Source: Candidatus Cloacimonadota bacterium
GTDB lineage: Bacteria; Cloacimonadota; Cloacimonadia; Cloacimonadales; Cloacimonadaceae
Assembly (NCBI GenBank): GCA_029781115.1
Contig: JAKOXG010000009.1
Location: 99,484 to 163,483 of the forward strand
Length of the DNA: 64,000 bases
Reading direction: 5' to 3'
A model generated the notes under the pieces. It was not told the DNA's origin, did no database searches, and was given only the letters and a program-made list of their open reading frames with translations. The position numbers were made by a program, and so were the translations under genes. This document shows, piece by piece, positions 54,013 to 61,757 of this stretch (position 1 is the first letter of the stretch; each line of letters opens with the position of its first letter).

Positions 54013-54912
54013 TTGCAACCATTCATTGAAAAGATACTCCCACTCTTCATGGCCTTCTTTGTGGGCATCATCGCCAAACATCTGAAGCTGCTCAGCAAGA
54101 AAGATGCCCCCATCCTGCTCAAGACAGTGCTCAACGTATCCATCCCCGCAGTGGCCATCTTGGCCATCAACCGCATGGTGCTGCGGATGGAGCTTATCTT
54201 CATACCTATCAGTGCGATACTCATTGTGTTTGGCGTCTATGCCGTCTCCAAAAGCCTGGAAAGATTCCTCAAGCTCCCCCGCGCCACCTATGGCTCATTT
54301 TTGGTGGGAACCCTGGTGGCAAACTCCGCCTTCGCACTTCCCTTCTTAGCTGCTTCATATCAGGAAGAGGGGCTGGCTTTAGCCACGATTTTTGATATTG
54401 CCAACAGCATTATGATCTTCACCTTTATCTACTATCAAGCTGTGAAATATGGAGACAGCTCACACAGTGGCAAGATAGAATGGCGCAAATTCCTCAAGAT
54501 GCCTCCACTCTGGGCTCTCGCTATCGCCTTTATTTTCAAAGGCTTCAATATAGAGTTCCCCACGCTGGTAGTCAACTTTCTGGAGCTGATAGGCAGCCCC
54601 ACCGTGCCTCTGGTGATGATCGCTCTGGGCTTGTATTTTGAACCCAGTTTCAAGCAACTGGAATACGCACTGCTGGCGGTGTTCATCCGCATGGGCGTGG
54701 GCCTGGCTCTGGGCTTTGGACTCAGCTATCTGTTTGGCCTCACCGGACTTGTCCGAACCGTCGTGATCAGCTGTTCCGCTTTGCCCATCGGCTTCAACAC
54801 CCTCATCTTTGCCGACATCGAAAACCTGGATAGGGAATTTGCCGCCACCGAGGTATCCATCTCCATGATCGTGGCCATGTTTCTGATCCCGTGGCTGATC
54901 TGGAGGTTCTAA
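54013..54912 (+). CDS. AEC (auxin efflux carrier) family transporter
   Basis: 299 residues from TTG 54013, which has AAGGAAC ten bases upstream. The same frame stays open into pit (ATG 53902), but that extension is out-of-frame pit coding and lacks membrane character. About ten helices; a NANSAFALPFLAA-like segment (here VANSAFALPFLAA) and the C-terminal ATEVSISMIVAMFLIPWL end suit the family. Substrates are unknown; bacterial members move organic acids such as malate or malonate. Convergent with iscU, only 12 bases apart, without a terminator. Confidence 0.87.
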   Translation: MQPFIEKILPLFMAFFVGIIAKHLKLLSKKDAPILLKTVLNVSIPAVAILAINRMVLRMELIFIPISAILIVFGVYAVSKSLERFLKLPRATYGSFLVGTLVANSAFALPFLAASYQEEGLALATIFDIANSIMIFTFIYYQAVKYGDSSHSGKIEWRKFLKMPPLWALAIAFIFKGFNIEFPTLVVNFLELIGSPTVPLVMIALGLYFEPSFKQLEYALLAVFIRMGVGLALGFGLSYLFGLTGLVRTVVISCSALPIGFNTLIFADIENLDREFAATEVSISMIVAMFLIPWLIWRF

Positions 54913-54924
54913 GGAGTCGCAGTG

Positions 54925-55557
54925 TTATGAGGGGAAGTTGATCTTGATGTCTTTGACTTCGGGATACTTCTGCAGGTGTTCCCTGATTTCCTCAGCGACG
55001 TTGTCCCGATATTGATCAAAGCTCATCAGGTTGAGGTCGATCAGCACCTCACCCGTCTTTTCCTCAAAACCCACATATTTCACCATTTTGAGGGTGATAA
55101 TATCTTCGCCCACTTGGGGATAGATGATCTTCTTGAGTTCGCCGATAATGGTCTCTTTGCTAAAATCCGGCACTTCTTTGAGCCCGTGAGCGATCTCATA
55201 GTTACTGATGGCAGTTTGAAGGGTATCCGCCGCCAAAACGCTGCAATGCGCCTTCACGGGAGGCAGACCATCCAGAGCCTCCATCGCATCTCGCCAAGTG
55301 ATCTTTTTGGCCTCTTCCAAGCTCTTTCCCTTGGCCATTTCGGTGATGATCGATGCTGTGGCAATGTTGGAAGCACAGCCATAGGAAAGGAAGCTAACGT
55401 CTTCTATGATAAGGTTTTCTTTGTCTACCTTAAGATACATGGTCACCTGGTCTCCGCAGGCGGGACTACCCTCGGTGGCCGTGGCATCCGGGTTCTCCAT
55501 TTCACCCACATTTTGGGGATGCATAAAGTGTTGGAGCACTTTTTCTGAGTATTGCAT
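54925..55557 (-). CDS. iscU: IscU-type Fe-S scaffold fused to a DUF59/MIP18-like domain
   Basis: 210 residues. IscU domain (about 1-125): HPQNVGEMENPDATATEGSP, with the three scaffold cysteines in S-P-A-C-G-D (Asp next to Cys as in IscU), Y-G-C-A-S-N and K-A-H-C-S-V. The C-terminal part (about 135-210: IIGELKKIIYPQVGEDIITLKMVKYVG) resembles DUF59/MIP18-type domains found in Fe-S assembly proteins and not the CxxC Nfu domain of NifU. Builds [2Fe-2S]/[4Fe-4S] clusters with IscS. It starts directly after the iscS stop (TAA-ATG). Confidence 0.88.
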   Translation of the reverse strand: MQYSEKVLQHFMHPQNVGEMENPDATATEGSPACGDQVTMYLKVDKENLIIEDVSFLSYGCASNIATASIITEMAKGKSLEEAKKITWRDAMEALDGLPPVKAHCSVLAADTLQTAISNYEIAHGLKEVPDFSKETIIGELKKIIYPQVGEDIITLKMVKYVGFEEKTGEVLIDLNLMSFDQYRDNVAEEIREHLQKYPEVKDIKINFPS

Positions 55558-56751
55558 TTATTTCTCCTGCTTTTTCTTGATTGCATTGTATAATGGGCTG
55601 CGCTCACGCAAGATAGCGGCTATCTCCTTGAGCTTGGCCACTGTGAAATCTATCTGTTCTTTGGTATTGTATCGAGAAAGAGTAAACTTCATCGAGCCAT
55701 GCGCTTGCACCTGGTTTTTGCCCATCGCCAGCAAGACATAACTGGGCTTCAAACCCTGCGAAGCACAGGCACTGCCCGTAGCGACGGTAATCTTGTGCAT
55801 ATCCAGCATGATGGTAATCGCTTCACCCTCGATAAAATCCAGAGACACGTTGATATTGTGACACGCCCTTCCCTCGCCTCTGGGGCCATTAAGCTCCACA
55901 TATTCGATCTGGCTTTCCAGTTGTTCCAAAAGGTAGTCCGACAGTTCGCGCAGCTGCTTGATGCTGCCATCGAGGTCTTTATATACAATCTCAACAGCTT
56001 TGGCAAAACCGGCCATGGCAGCCAAGCTCAGGCCACCGGGTTGCACACCCTCAAAGCGCTTGATTCCATGGATATAGGCACCAAGTCTGCTGCCTTTCTT
56101 CACATACAACGCTCCGATTCCCTGCGGCCCGTGGATCTTGTGTGCACTCACTGAAAGCGTATCCATCCCCAAGGCCTTCACATCCAGATGCAGCTTGCCA
56201 AAAGCCTGTCCCGCATCCACATGGAACCAGATTTTGTGGTTGGCAGCGGCCAAGACTTGCGAGTATTCTCCAATAGGCTGAATCGTGCCCACCACGTGGT
56301 TTACCATGGTGCTCATGAAGAGGATGGTATCGTCTCTGATGGCGTCTTTGAGCTTTTGCGCCGAGACAAATCCCAGCTCATCCGGCTCCAGATAAGTCAC
56401 CTCAAAGCCCATCTTCTCAAAGTAGGCAGCATGGGTAAGCAAGTCGGGATAATCCACCGTACTGCAGATGATATGGCGCCCCTCGCCGGAATGCGCTAAA
56501 GCCAAGCCCTTGAGGGCAATGTTGTTGGCAATGGTTCCGCCGGAGGTGAAAGTGATCTCTTGAGGCGCAGCATTGAGCGCATCCGCTATCACCTCTCTGA
56601 AGCCCTCAAAAGCTGCACTGCTGGCCTCGCCCGTGCTCACAAAAGAGCCGGGGTACCAAAACTCTTCGCCAAAGTAGGGCTTCATCGCCTCCAATACTTC
56701 CGGTGCCATGGCACTGGTCACGCAGTTGTCCATGTAGATGCGATCGTTCAT
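55558..56751 (-). CDS. iscS: Cysteine desulfurase (IscS/NifS family)
   Basis: 397 residues; pyridoxal-phosphate enzyme that supplies sulfur for Fe-S clusters. The PLP lysine is in V-S-A-H-K-I-H-G-P (near 205) and the sulfur-carrier Cys in A-T-G-S-A-C-A-S-Q-G. TSGGTIANNIALKG and HVDAGQAFG are also present. Unusual: the YLDNAATT start is YMDNCVTSAM and the NNEIGTIQPI segment is VNHVVGTIQPI, changing residues near the cofactor. Overlaps the regulator gene by ATGA and iscU by direct abutment. Confidence 0.94.
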   Translation of the reverse strand: MNDRIYMDNCVTSAMAPEVLEAMKPYFGEEFWYPGSFVSTGEASSAAFEGFREVIADALNAAPQEITFTSGGTIANNIALKGLALAHSGEGRHIICSTVDYPDLLTHAAYFEKMGFEVTYLEPDELGFVSAQKLKDAIRDDTILFMSTMVNHVVGTIQPIGEYSQVLAAANHKIWFHVDAGQAFGKLHLDVKALGMDTLSVSAHKIHGPQGIGALYVKKGSRLGAYIHGIKRFEGVQPGGLSLAAMAGFAKAVEIVYKDLDGSIKQLRELSDYLLEQLESQIEYVELNGPRGEGRACHNINVSLDFIEGEAITIMLDMHKITVATGSACASQGLKPSYVLLAMGKNQVQAHGSMKFTLSRYNTKEQIDFTVAKLKEIAAILRERSPLYNAIKKKQEK

Positions 56752-57170
56752 GTTGTCTTCCTTCTGGGCTTGCGCATGGTGGCGATTTTCTTGAGCGTAT
56801 AGGAGTCAAAAAGCTTGTTCTGCTTGTCGGAAAGCTCTTCCAGAAAGAAGGAGAAGCGGCAATCCGGCCCCATGCAATGCTCGCCTTTATTCTCGGCACA
56901 GGTAAGATCAAGGCTATCGTCTTCAACGGCTTGCATTACATCCAAAAAGGTGATCTCTTCCGCGGGACGCGCCAAACTGTAGCCACCTCTCGCCCCGGGA
57001 GTGCTCTGCAAAATATCTGCAGCGCGGAGTGAACCCAACAGCTGCTCCATAAACTTCTTGGGAAGCTTTTGCAGCTTGCAAAGTTGCTGACTGGACAGGA
57101 GCCCTTCTTTGGATGAATATATCTCAATTAGGGCTCTGAGAGCGTATTCTGTACTAGCGTTAACTGCCAT
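56748..57170 (-). CDS. iscR: Rrf2-family (IscR-like) transcriptional regulator
   Basis: 140 residues. N-terminal winged helix (ASTEYALRALIEIYSSKEGL, LSSQQLCKLQKLPKKFMEQLL, GARGGYSLARP) and a likely [2Fe-2S] site from C-A-E-N-K-G-E-H-C-M-G-P-D-C (three cysteines near 97-110). IscR represses the isc operon when its cluster is intact. It is first in the operon with a promoter directly upstream, so autoregulation of iscRSU is expected. CGAGGTG precedes the ATG. Confidence 0.92.
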   Translation of the reverse strand: MAVNASTEYALRALIEIYSSKEGLLSSQQLCKLQKLPKKFMEQLLGSLRAADILQSTPGARGGYSLARPAEEITFLDVMQAVEDDSLDLTCAENKGEHCMGPDCRFSFFLEELSDKQNKLFDSYTLKKIATMRKPRRKTT

Positions 57171-57200
57171 GTTACACCTCGTTTTAGTTGATCTGAATAC

Positions 57201-57228
57201 ATAGTAATTTAATATGAGTTCTTCGCAA
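57201..57228 (-). promoter_or_regulatory. Promoter of the iscRSU operon
   Basis: Minus strand: TTGCGA (57228-57223), 16-base spacer, TACTAT (57206-57201) followed by G. The spacer and flank are AT-rich with a loose CATA/TATG inverted repeat around 57199-57215 that could be an IscR site. The rest of the 239-base gap to 57410 shows nothing further. Confidence 0.5.
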
Positions 57229-57409
57229 GTTTTTTCTTCAGATATTGAGGTGATTGAGCGGGAACGATTACGTCCAACAACTCGAAATCAGAGGGATATG
57301 AGGGATGTATCCCAAATCCTATTCCGCAGACAGCACCGCCCCTGCACCCGATGAAACCAGTGCTTCCAAGGACAAAGCAATGTCCCCTATCTCTATGTCA
57401 GCAAATAGC

Positions 57410-60400
57410 TTAGTATTTGATCACCTTCTTGATCATCTGCCTGCCAGCGCTCTCTATCTTGATCAGATATATTCCCCGGGCAGTTGGGCGTTGTTTATTA
57501 TCGCGTCCATCCCAAGTGGCGGTGAGTAAACCTGAACTTTCGTGGATGTCCAAGCTGCGCACCTTTTGGCCTTTGATGTTGTAGACTGCGGCTTTGGGCT
57601 TCTTTGCGCTCTTGACATTATCCCAACTGACGGTGATGGCATCCCGGAAGGGGTTGGGATATAGCTTCAAGTCCGGGCGCTGGTATTCGTCAAGATTGTG
57701 CGAAAAGTTTCTGGTAACCACGATATAGCCCGAGAAGATATCGTCGGGAAGCTCGATCTGTATGGGCTGATCGGGTTCCAGAGTGTGGCCATCCCCCGCA
57801 AAAATCAGTTTTGCTTGGTAGTCCTCAGGCAGCCTGCCAAGGTCTGCCTCAATTGTAAGAGGTGATCCGGAACTCTTAACCACCTCAAATTCCCACATCT
57901 TATAGGATTGCACGTCTGGCTCATACAGGCTCTTGTATTTGCTTTGTAAGTGTTCGTTATCGGGGCCCAAGATGTAGACTTGGAGCTCCTGAGCTGCGAA
58001 GCCATCGGGCTTGAGTCCATCCATTGCAGTGACGTCGGTATCGCTTGCCCTTTCATCGGAACCAATCTCTATGCTGTCTCTGCCTTTTTCGCCACTGTAA
58101 AAGCTGAGCGTGATTTCCCAAGGTTTGAGTGGTGGTCTTTGATCTGCCGGCAGGACATTCGGGTTGAAATCAATCCGGCAGGGCGAGCTGTCGTAATAGT
58201 AGAAGAGAAAGGCAGTATTTGGCTGGATTTCGTCTACATGTTCCCAACCACGTGCGGTGAGAGAATACGGCTTTTGTGATACCAGTTGCCGTTCTGCCAG
58301 CTCGATATAGCTATAATACTCATCATCGATGATAAAGCGTATCTGACTAAGGTCATAATGGTGGAAATGAGGATTGGGAATAAAGTTCCATCCCTGTGAC
58401 AATTGTTCGCCGTGGGTTTGTGCCAATGTGCTGCCTGCTTGGCTTAGAGTGAAGGCAACAGGACTATCTATTACGTAGGCTTCAAATGACCGCAGGTTAT
58501 TGGTCGATACCCAACCTTGCCCCGGTACCATCTTCCATACCTGTGTGCCGGGTGCCATAAAGGAGCTCACGCTGCCACCCCAGCCAAGCACAGGAAGGCT
58601 TAACACACTAAGGCCAACAGGGATATCGACCTGCAATGTCGCGGGAACAATATCGTAGAGATTCTTGCTCAAAAAGCGCAGCGGATTTCCATCATTATCC
58701 AGCCCCTTGATCATCAAGCGGTAACCACAAAGCTCCGTTTCGGGAGTCTGCCAAGTGTAACTTTCTACCCTGGGAGAGAGAGAATCATCAATGAGCAAGC
58801 TGTCGCTGCGGCTATACATCCACAGCTCAAGAGTTTGTATGTGCGCGGGGTTGAACATCCGCCATCTTAGCTCAATCTCTGAACCCGCCTCAACCAATTG
58901 TCTGGGTAGATCGTCAAAAATGATTTCCGGCTCACGGAATCCCCAGTAAAGCTTTAAATTGCGGACAGTTGAGTCGCCCATATTCAAGTGATAGGCAGCA
59001 TTTCGCAGATCGTGCCAGATACCTGCATCATCGTCCCTGAGCATCAGATAGCCCTCCGCTCCGATCTGTTCCATATCACTGCTGATGACGAGATCGTTAT
59101 ACTCATCCGAAGCCCACACCTTGAGATTCCATTCTTTGCATTGCTGAAGCTGGTCGTAAGGTGCCTTTATGTCTCTGAGTGTGTTTCGCACTGTATTATA
59201 TCCGGAATCCCAGACTTTGGACGCCAACCACACAAATGGATGACTCGTTGCAGGGCCACCTTTCTGTATATCCAATCGGTCCATACAATCTTGGGCAAAG
59301 TGATTCTGCCCGATACGCAGACAATCCTCCAGGGTGTACTGCTCATTATTCAGATAAATACCGATGAGGCTTAGTGGTTGCGCTGCAGCCTGTTGGTAGT
59401 GCCAGAATTCTGTATCATCAGCCATTATCACACCTACGCGGTAGCGATAAATATTCGGATAGCTCACATCTGCATCCTCATAGTAATAAATGCCATTGGC
59501 AGTGACAGGAAACGTGGCCAACGGCTCAAATGCGCCACCATTGACACTTCGATTCACTTGGTAGATGACCTCATTTTGAAATTGGCCTCGAAACTTCAGT
59601 TCTACGCTGCCCACTTGAGAAGTAGCACCTATGCTTCCAAAGCTTCCCTGATCTGGATCTGGCTGATAAAGGAGAATCTCTTCGCCGTAAGAGCTATATC
59701 TACCGTTTTTATCACGTGCCCTTATCCGGACGGTCATCGGGCTAACATATTCAGAAAAGCTCAGATTCCACAAACATGTCGTAAGCTGCCGGGCAAGCGA
59801 TGGCATAGTTTCCCTGTCTATAATCACCTCTGTCTCCGCGCCATTGCTCTCATAATTGATGATTATTTCATAGCTGTCAAAATCATAATCGTAGGATCGA
59901 TCCCATTTGAGAGCAAATTCGTATGGTGTAATATAATGGATACAGAAGTTCCCCGGAGTGGAAGGCGCGGTGTAGTCATCCATGCGGATCAGATCGTCCA
60001 AAACAGCATCCACGGCATCCAGCCAAGGCGTATAACACTGGATAAACTTCGTCCAACGCTGAGCTATATTCCACCGTTGAAGATCATTATTCCAGCCATA
60101 AAACTCGCGCCATTTGGTCTCAGATTGAGGCAGAAAGCGGGGCAATTCCCCCAATGACACATGCAAAAACGGAGAGTAGCTGTCGTAGATATTCGGTTGC
60201 TCGGTAAACAACATCTGCTGATTGTAAACATAGCCGGGGAGACCATCGGAGTATTGGATACTGGTGGGATAATCAGGCGCGTCGTACGGTAAGGGATCTT
60301 CCGCATACACTGCGTAATAACTTGAAACACGGACAGCGGAATGTCTGCCAAATGTGTCTGCTGGCAACACTTCCCAAGATGTGTGGTGGATGAAATCTTT

Positions 60401-61255
60401 TTTGAGGTGGCTCCAATCCCAGATGGGCAGGGAAGGAAGTATACGACCGTTTCCCGCCGAGACCATGACAGGATAAAACCGGGAATGCCTTTGCCAATCA
60501 TAGGAATCAATCTGGACGCTAAACTCTATCCGGCCAGTTAGTTGCCTTATTTGCTGACAGGCAAGTTGATAGGCAATATTAAAAACGTGATTGGGGTTTC
60601 TGGAGGGATCGCTGAGCGAGTTGTTGTTGCTAGGCCCAGGATTCAGCACTTCACGCCCCGCCCCCGCAACAAAGAGAAACCGCGCATCCCACTTCAGCAA
60701 GGCTTCCAAAGCAATCACGGGCGAAGGATAACCATCACAGGGATGCACAGCGGTGATCATCATCGGACGCGACGCCGCCGGATTGTAAATGTATAAACCC
60801 CAACCATAATCAAAGCTGCCCACCTCGGGGATGGAGTAGAGATTGTCACCATTGGAGTCATAGTCGTCGTTCAGCAGCTCCCTGAGCATGTAAAACTCTC
60901 TACCTGTATCGCTATCTTGGAAATGGACGAGTTCATAGGGCAGATTATACTGCACGATCAGAGAATCCGCCAAGTTAAAATCCAAGGCCAACCACGCTTG
61001 CATCAGCCCGTTCCACTGCAGACGATCCGTATCTGTGGGCTCACGATAGCTGCCAAAACCTGTAGTCTGGACATCCCAGGGCGCATAGTAGTTTTCAATA
61101 CCAATCACGCCTTCGACCACGTGAGACACCCAATTATCATAGCTGCAACTCGGCTCTACGCCGTGCATGAAGCCGCGTATAGAACCAACTTCCGTGGTCA
61201 TGGCACTCAGCGTGCCGAGCAATACTAAGACCAAAACAAAGAGTGTCTTTCTCAT
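57410..61255 (-). CDS. Giant secreted surface protein with T9SS-type sorting domain, paralogue 2
   Basis: 1281 residues, clearly paralogous to 47920-51753 from end to end. Signal peptide (about 1-19). The same N-terminal domain (VGSIRGFMHGVEPSCSYDNW, AVHPCDGYPSPVIALEALL, FVAGAGREV, LSDPSRNPNHVFNIAYQLA), the same Fn3-like middle and a nearly identical sorting domain (YPNPFRDAITVSW, YNIKGQKVRSL, WDGRDNKQRPTARGIYLIK, ending KKVIKY). The His in MHSFDW of paralogue 1 is replaced (IDSYDW), which argues against that residue being catalytic. Export by the type IX pathway is inferred. A promoter candidate lies at 61286. Confidence 0.85.
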   Translation of the reverse strand: MRKTLFVLVLVLLGTLSAMTTEVGSIRGFMHGVEPSCSYDNWVSHVVEGVIGIENYYAPWDVQTTGFGSYREPTDTDRLQWNGLMQAWLALDFNLADSLIVQYNLPYELVHFQDSDTGREFYMLRELLNDDYDSNGDNLYSIPEVGSFDYGWGLYIYNPAASRPMMITAVHPCDGYPSPVIALEALLKWDARFLFVAGAGREVLNPGPSNNNSLSDPSRNPNHVFNIAYQLACQQIRQLTGRIEFSVQIDSYDWQRHSRFYPVMVSAGNGRILPSLPIWDWSHLKKDFIHHTSWEVLPADTFGRHSAVRVSSYYAVYAEDPLPYDAPDYPTSIQYSDGLPGYVYNQQMLFTEQPNIYDSYSPFLHVSLGELPRFLPQSETKWREFYGWNNDLQRWNIAQRWTKFIQCYTPWLDAVDAVLDDLIRMDDYTAPSTPGNFCIHYITPYEFALKWDRSYDYDFDSYEIIINYESNGAETEVIIDRETMPSLARQLTTCLWNLSFSEYVSPMTVRIRARDKNGRYSSYGEEILLYQPDPDQGSFGSIGATSQVGSVELKFRGQFQNEVIYQVNRSVNGGAFEPLATFPVTANGIYYYEDADVSYPNIYRYRVGVIMADDTEFWHYQQAAAQPLSLIGIYLNNEQYTLEDCLRIGQNHFAQDCMDRLDIQKGGPATSHPFVWLASKVWDSGYNTVRNTLRDIKAPYDQLQQCKEWNLKVWASDEYNDLVISSDMEQIGAEGYLMLRDDDAGIWHDLRNAAYHLNMGDSTVRNLKLYWGFREPEIIFDDLPRQLVEAGSEIELRWRMFNPAHIQTLELWMYSRSDSLLIDDSLSPRVESYTWQTPETELCGYRLMIKGLDNDGNPLRFLSKNLYDIVPATLQVDIPVGLSVLSLPVLGWGGSVSSFMAPGTQVWKMVPGQGWVSTNNLRSFEAYVIDSPVAFTLSQAGSTLAQTHGEQLSQGWNFIPNPHFHHYDLSQIRFIIDDEYYSYIELAERQLVSQKPYSLTARGWEHVDEIQPNTAFLFYYYDSSPCRIDFNPNVLPADQRPPLKPWEITLSFYSGEKGRDSIEIGSDERASDTDVTAMDGLKPDGFAAQELQVYILGPDNEHLQSKYKSLYEPDVQSYKMWEFEVVKSSGSPLTIEADLGRLPEDYQAKLIFAGDGHTLEPDQPIQIELPDDIFSGYIVVTRNFSHNLDEYQRPDLKLYPNPFRDAITVSWDNVKSAKKPKAAVYNIKGQKVRSLDIHESSGLLTATWDGRDNKQRPTARGIYLIKIESAGRQMIKKVIKY

Positions 61256-61285
61256 CTCAAACTCCTCATCTTTTGATGCGATACG

Positions 61286-61314
61286 ATTTTCCTGGAGTGC
61301 AGAAATCTTGTCAA
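61286..61314 (-). promoter_or_regulatory. Candidate promoter of paralogue 2
   Basis: Minus strand: TTGACA (61314-61309), 17-base spacer, GAAAAT (61291-61286). About 30 bases before the start; GAGGAG lies just before the ATG. Confidence 0.45.
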
Positions 61315-61356
61315 GCGAAATATTGGTTTAAATGCAAACTTATACCACCAAGGCTG

Positions 61357-61730
61357 CCGAACACCTACTAAGCAGATAGGGAATTATCTCCTACTAAAAT
61401 AGTAGGAGTATTTTCCTGTGACTTGGGAACAAGAAAAGTCGGTCATTTTGCAATATTTGACTTATACATACAATATAGTCACTCAATACTGCCCCTTTCG
61501 CCACCCCTCAAATGCCCATTTCATGTGGCCTGCCAACCCCGCCCCTGCTGCCCTCCTGCTCCTTGAGCAAGCAAGCAGTAGGAAAGTAGGCAGTTAGGAG
61601 GCAGAGCCAAGTGGAGAAAAATGCACCTTTCGGTGGGTGGTCACCCTCTACCGAAAGTCAATATTTGCGCTGACAACTGGTGTTTGCAAATAAAATATAC
61701 CTCATAATAGGCACTATATTTTGAGCACAG
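61357..61730 (+). repeat. Interspersed intergenic repeat, copy D
   Basis: About 370 bases of the 502-base gap 61256-61757. Palindrome with 9-base arms CTCCTACTA (61388-61396) and TAGTAGGAG (61400-61408) around AAA, perfect here. Then TGCCCATTTCATGTGG shared with copy A, the GC-rich hairpin region (GCCCCTGCTGCCCTCCTGC at 61541, AGTTAGGAGGCAG at 61592), and AAAGTCAATATTTGCGC (61654-61670). The decayed reading frame of copies B and C is absent. The first 100 bases of the gap contain the paralogue 2 promoter. Confidence 0.85.
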
Positions 61731-61757
61731 AAGCGGGATAAAATACCAGAAATATAA

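Noticed and set aside
57305..57529. 74-codon plus-strand frame between iscR and paralogue 2
   Set aside because: Overlaps the 3' end of the minus-strand surface gene by more than 100 bases and lacks a ribosome site.
14736..61730. CRISPR array or insertion sequences as explanation of the repeats
   Set aside because: Four copies more than 14 kb apart, long and unequal in length, without regular spacers, a transposase gene or visible target duplications.
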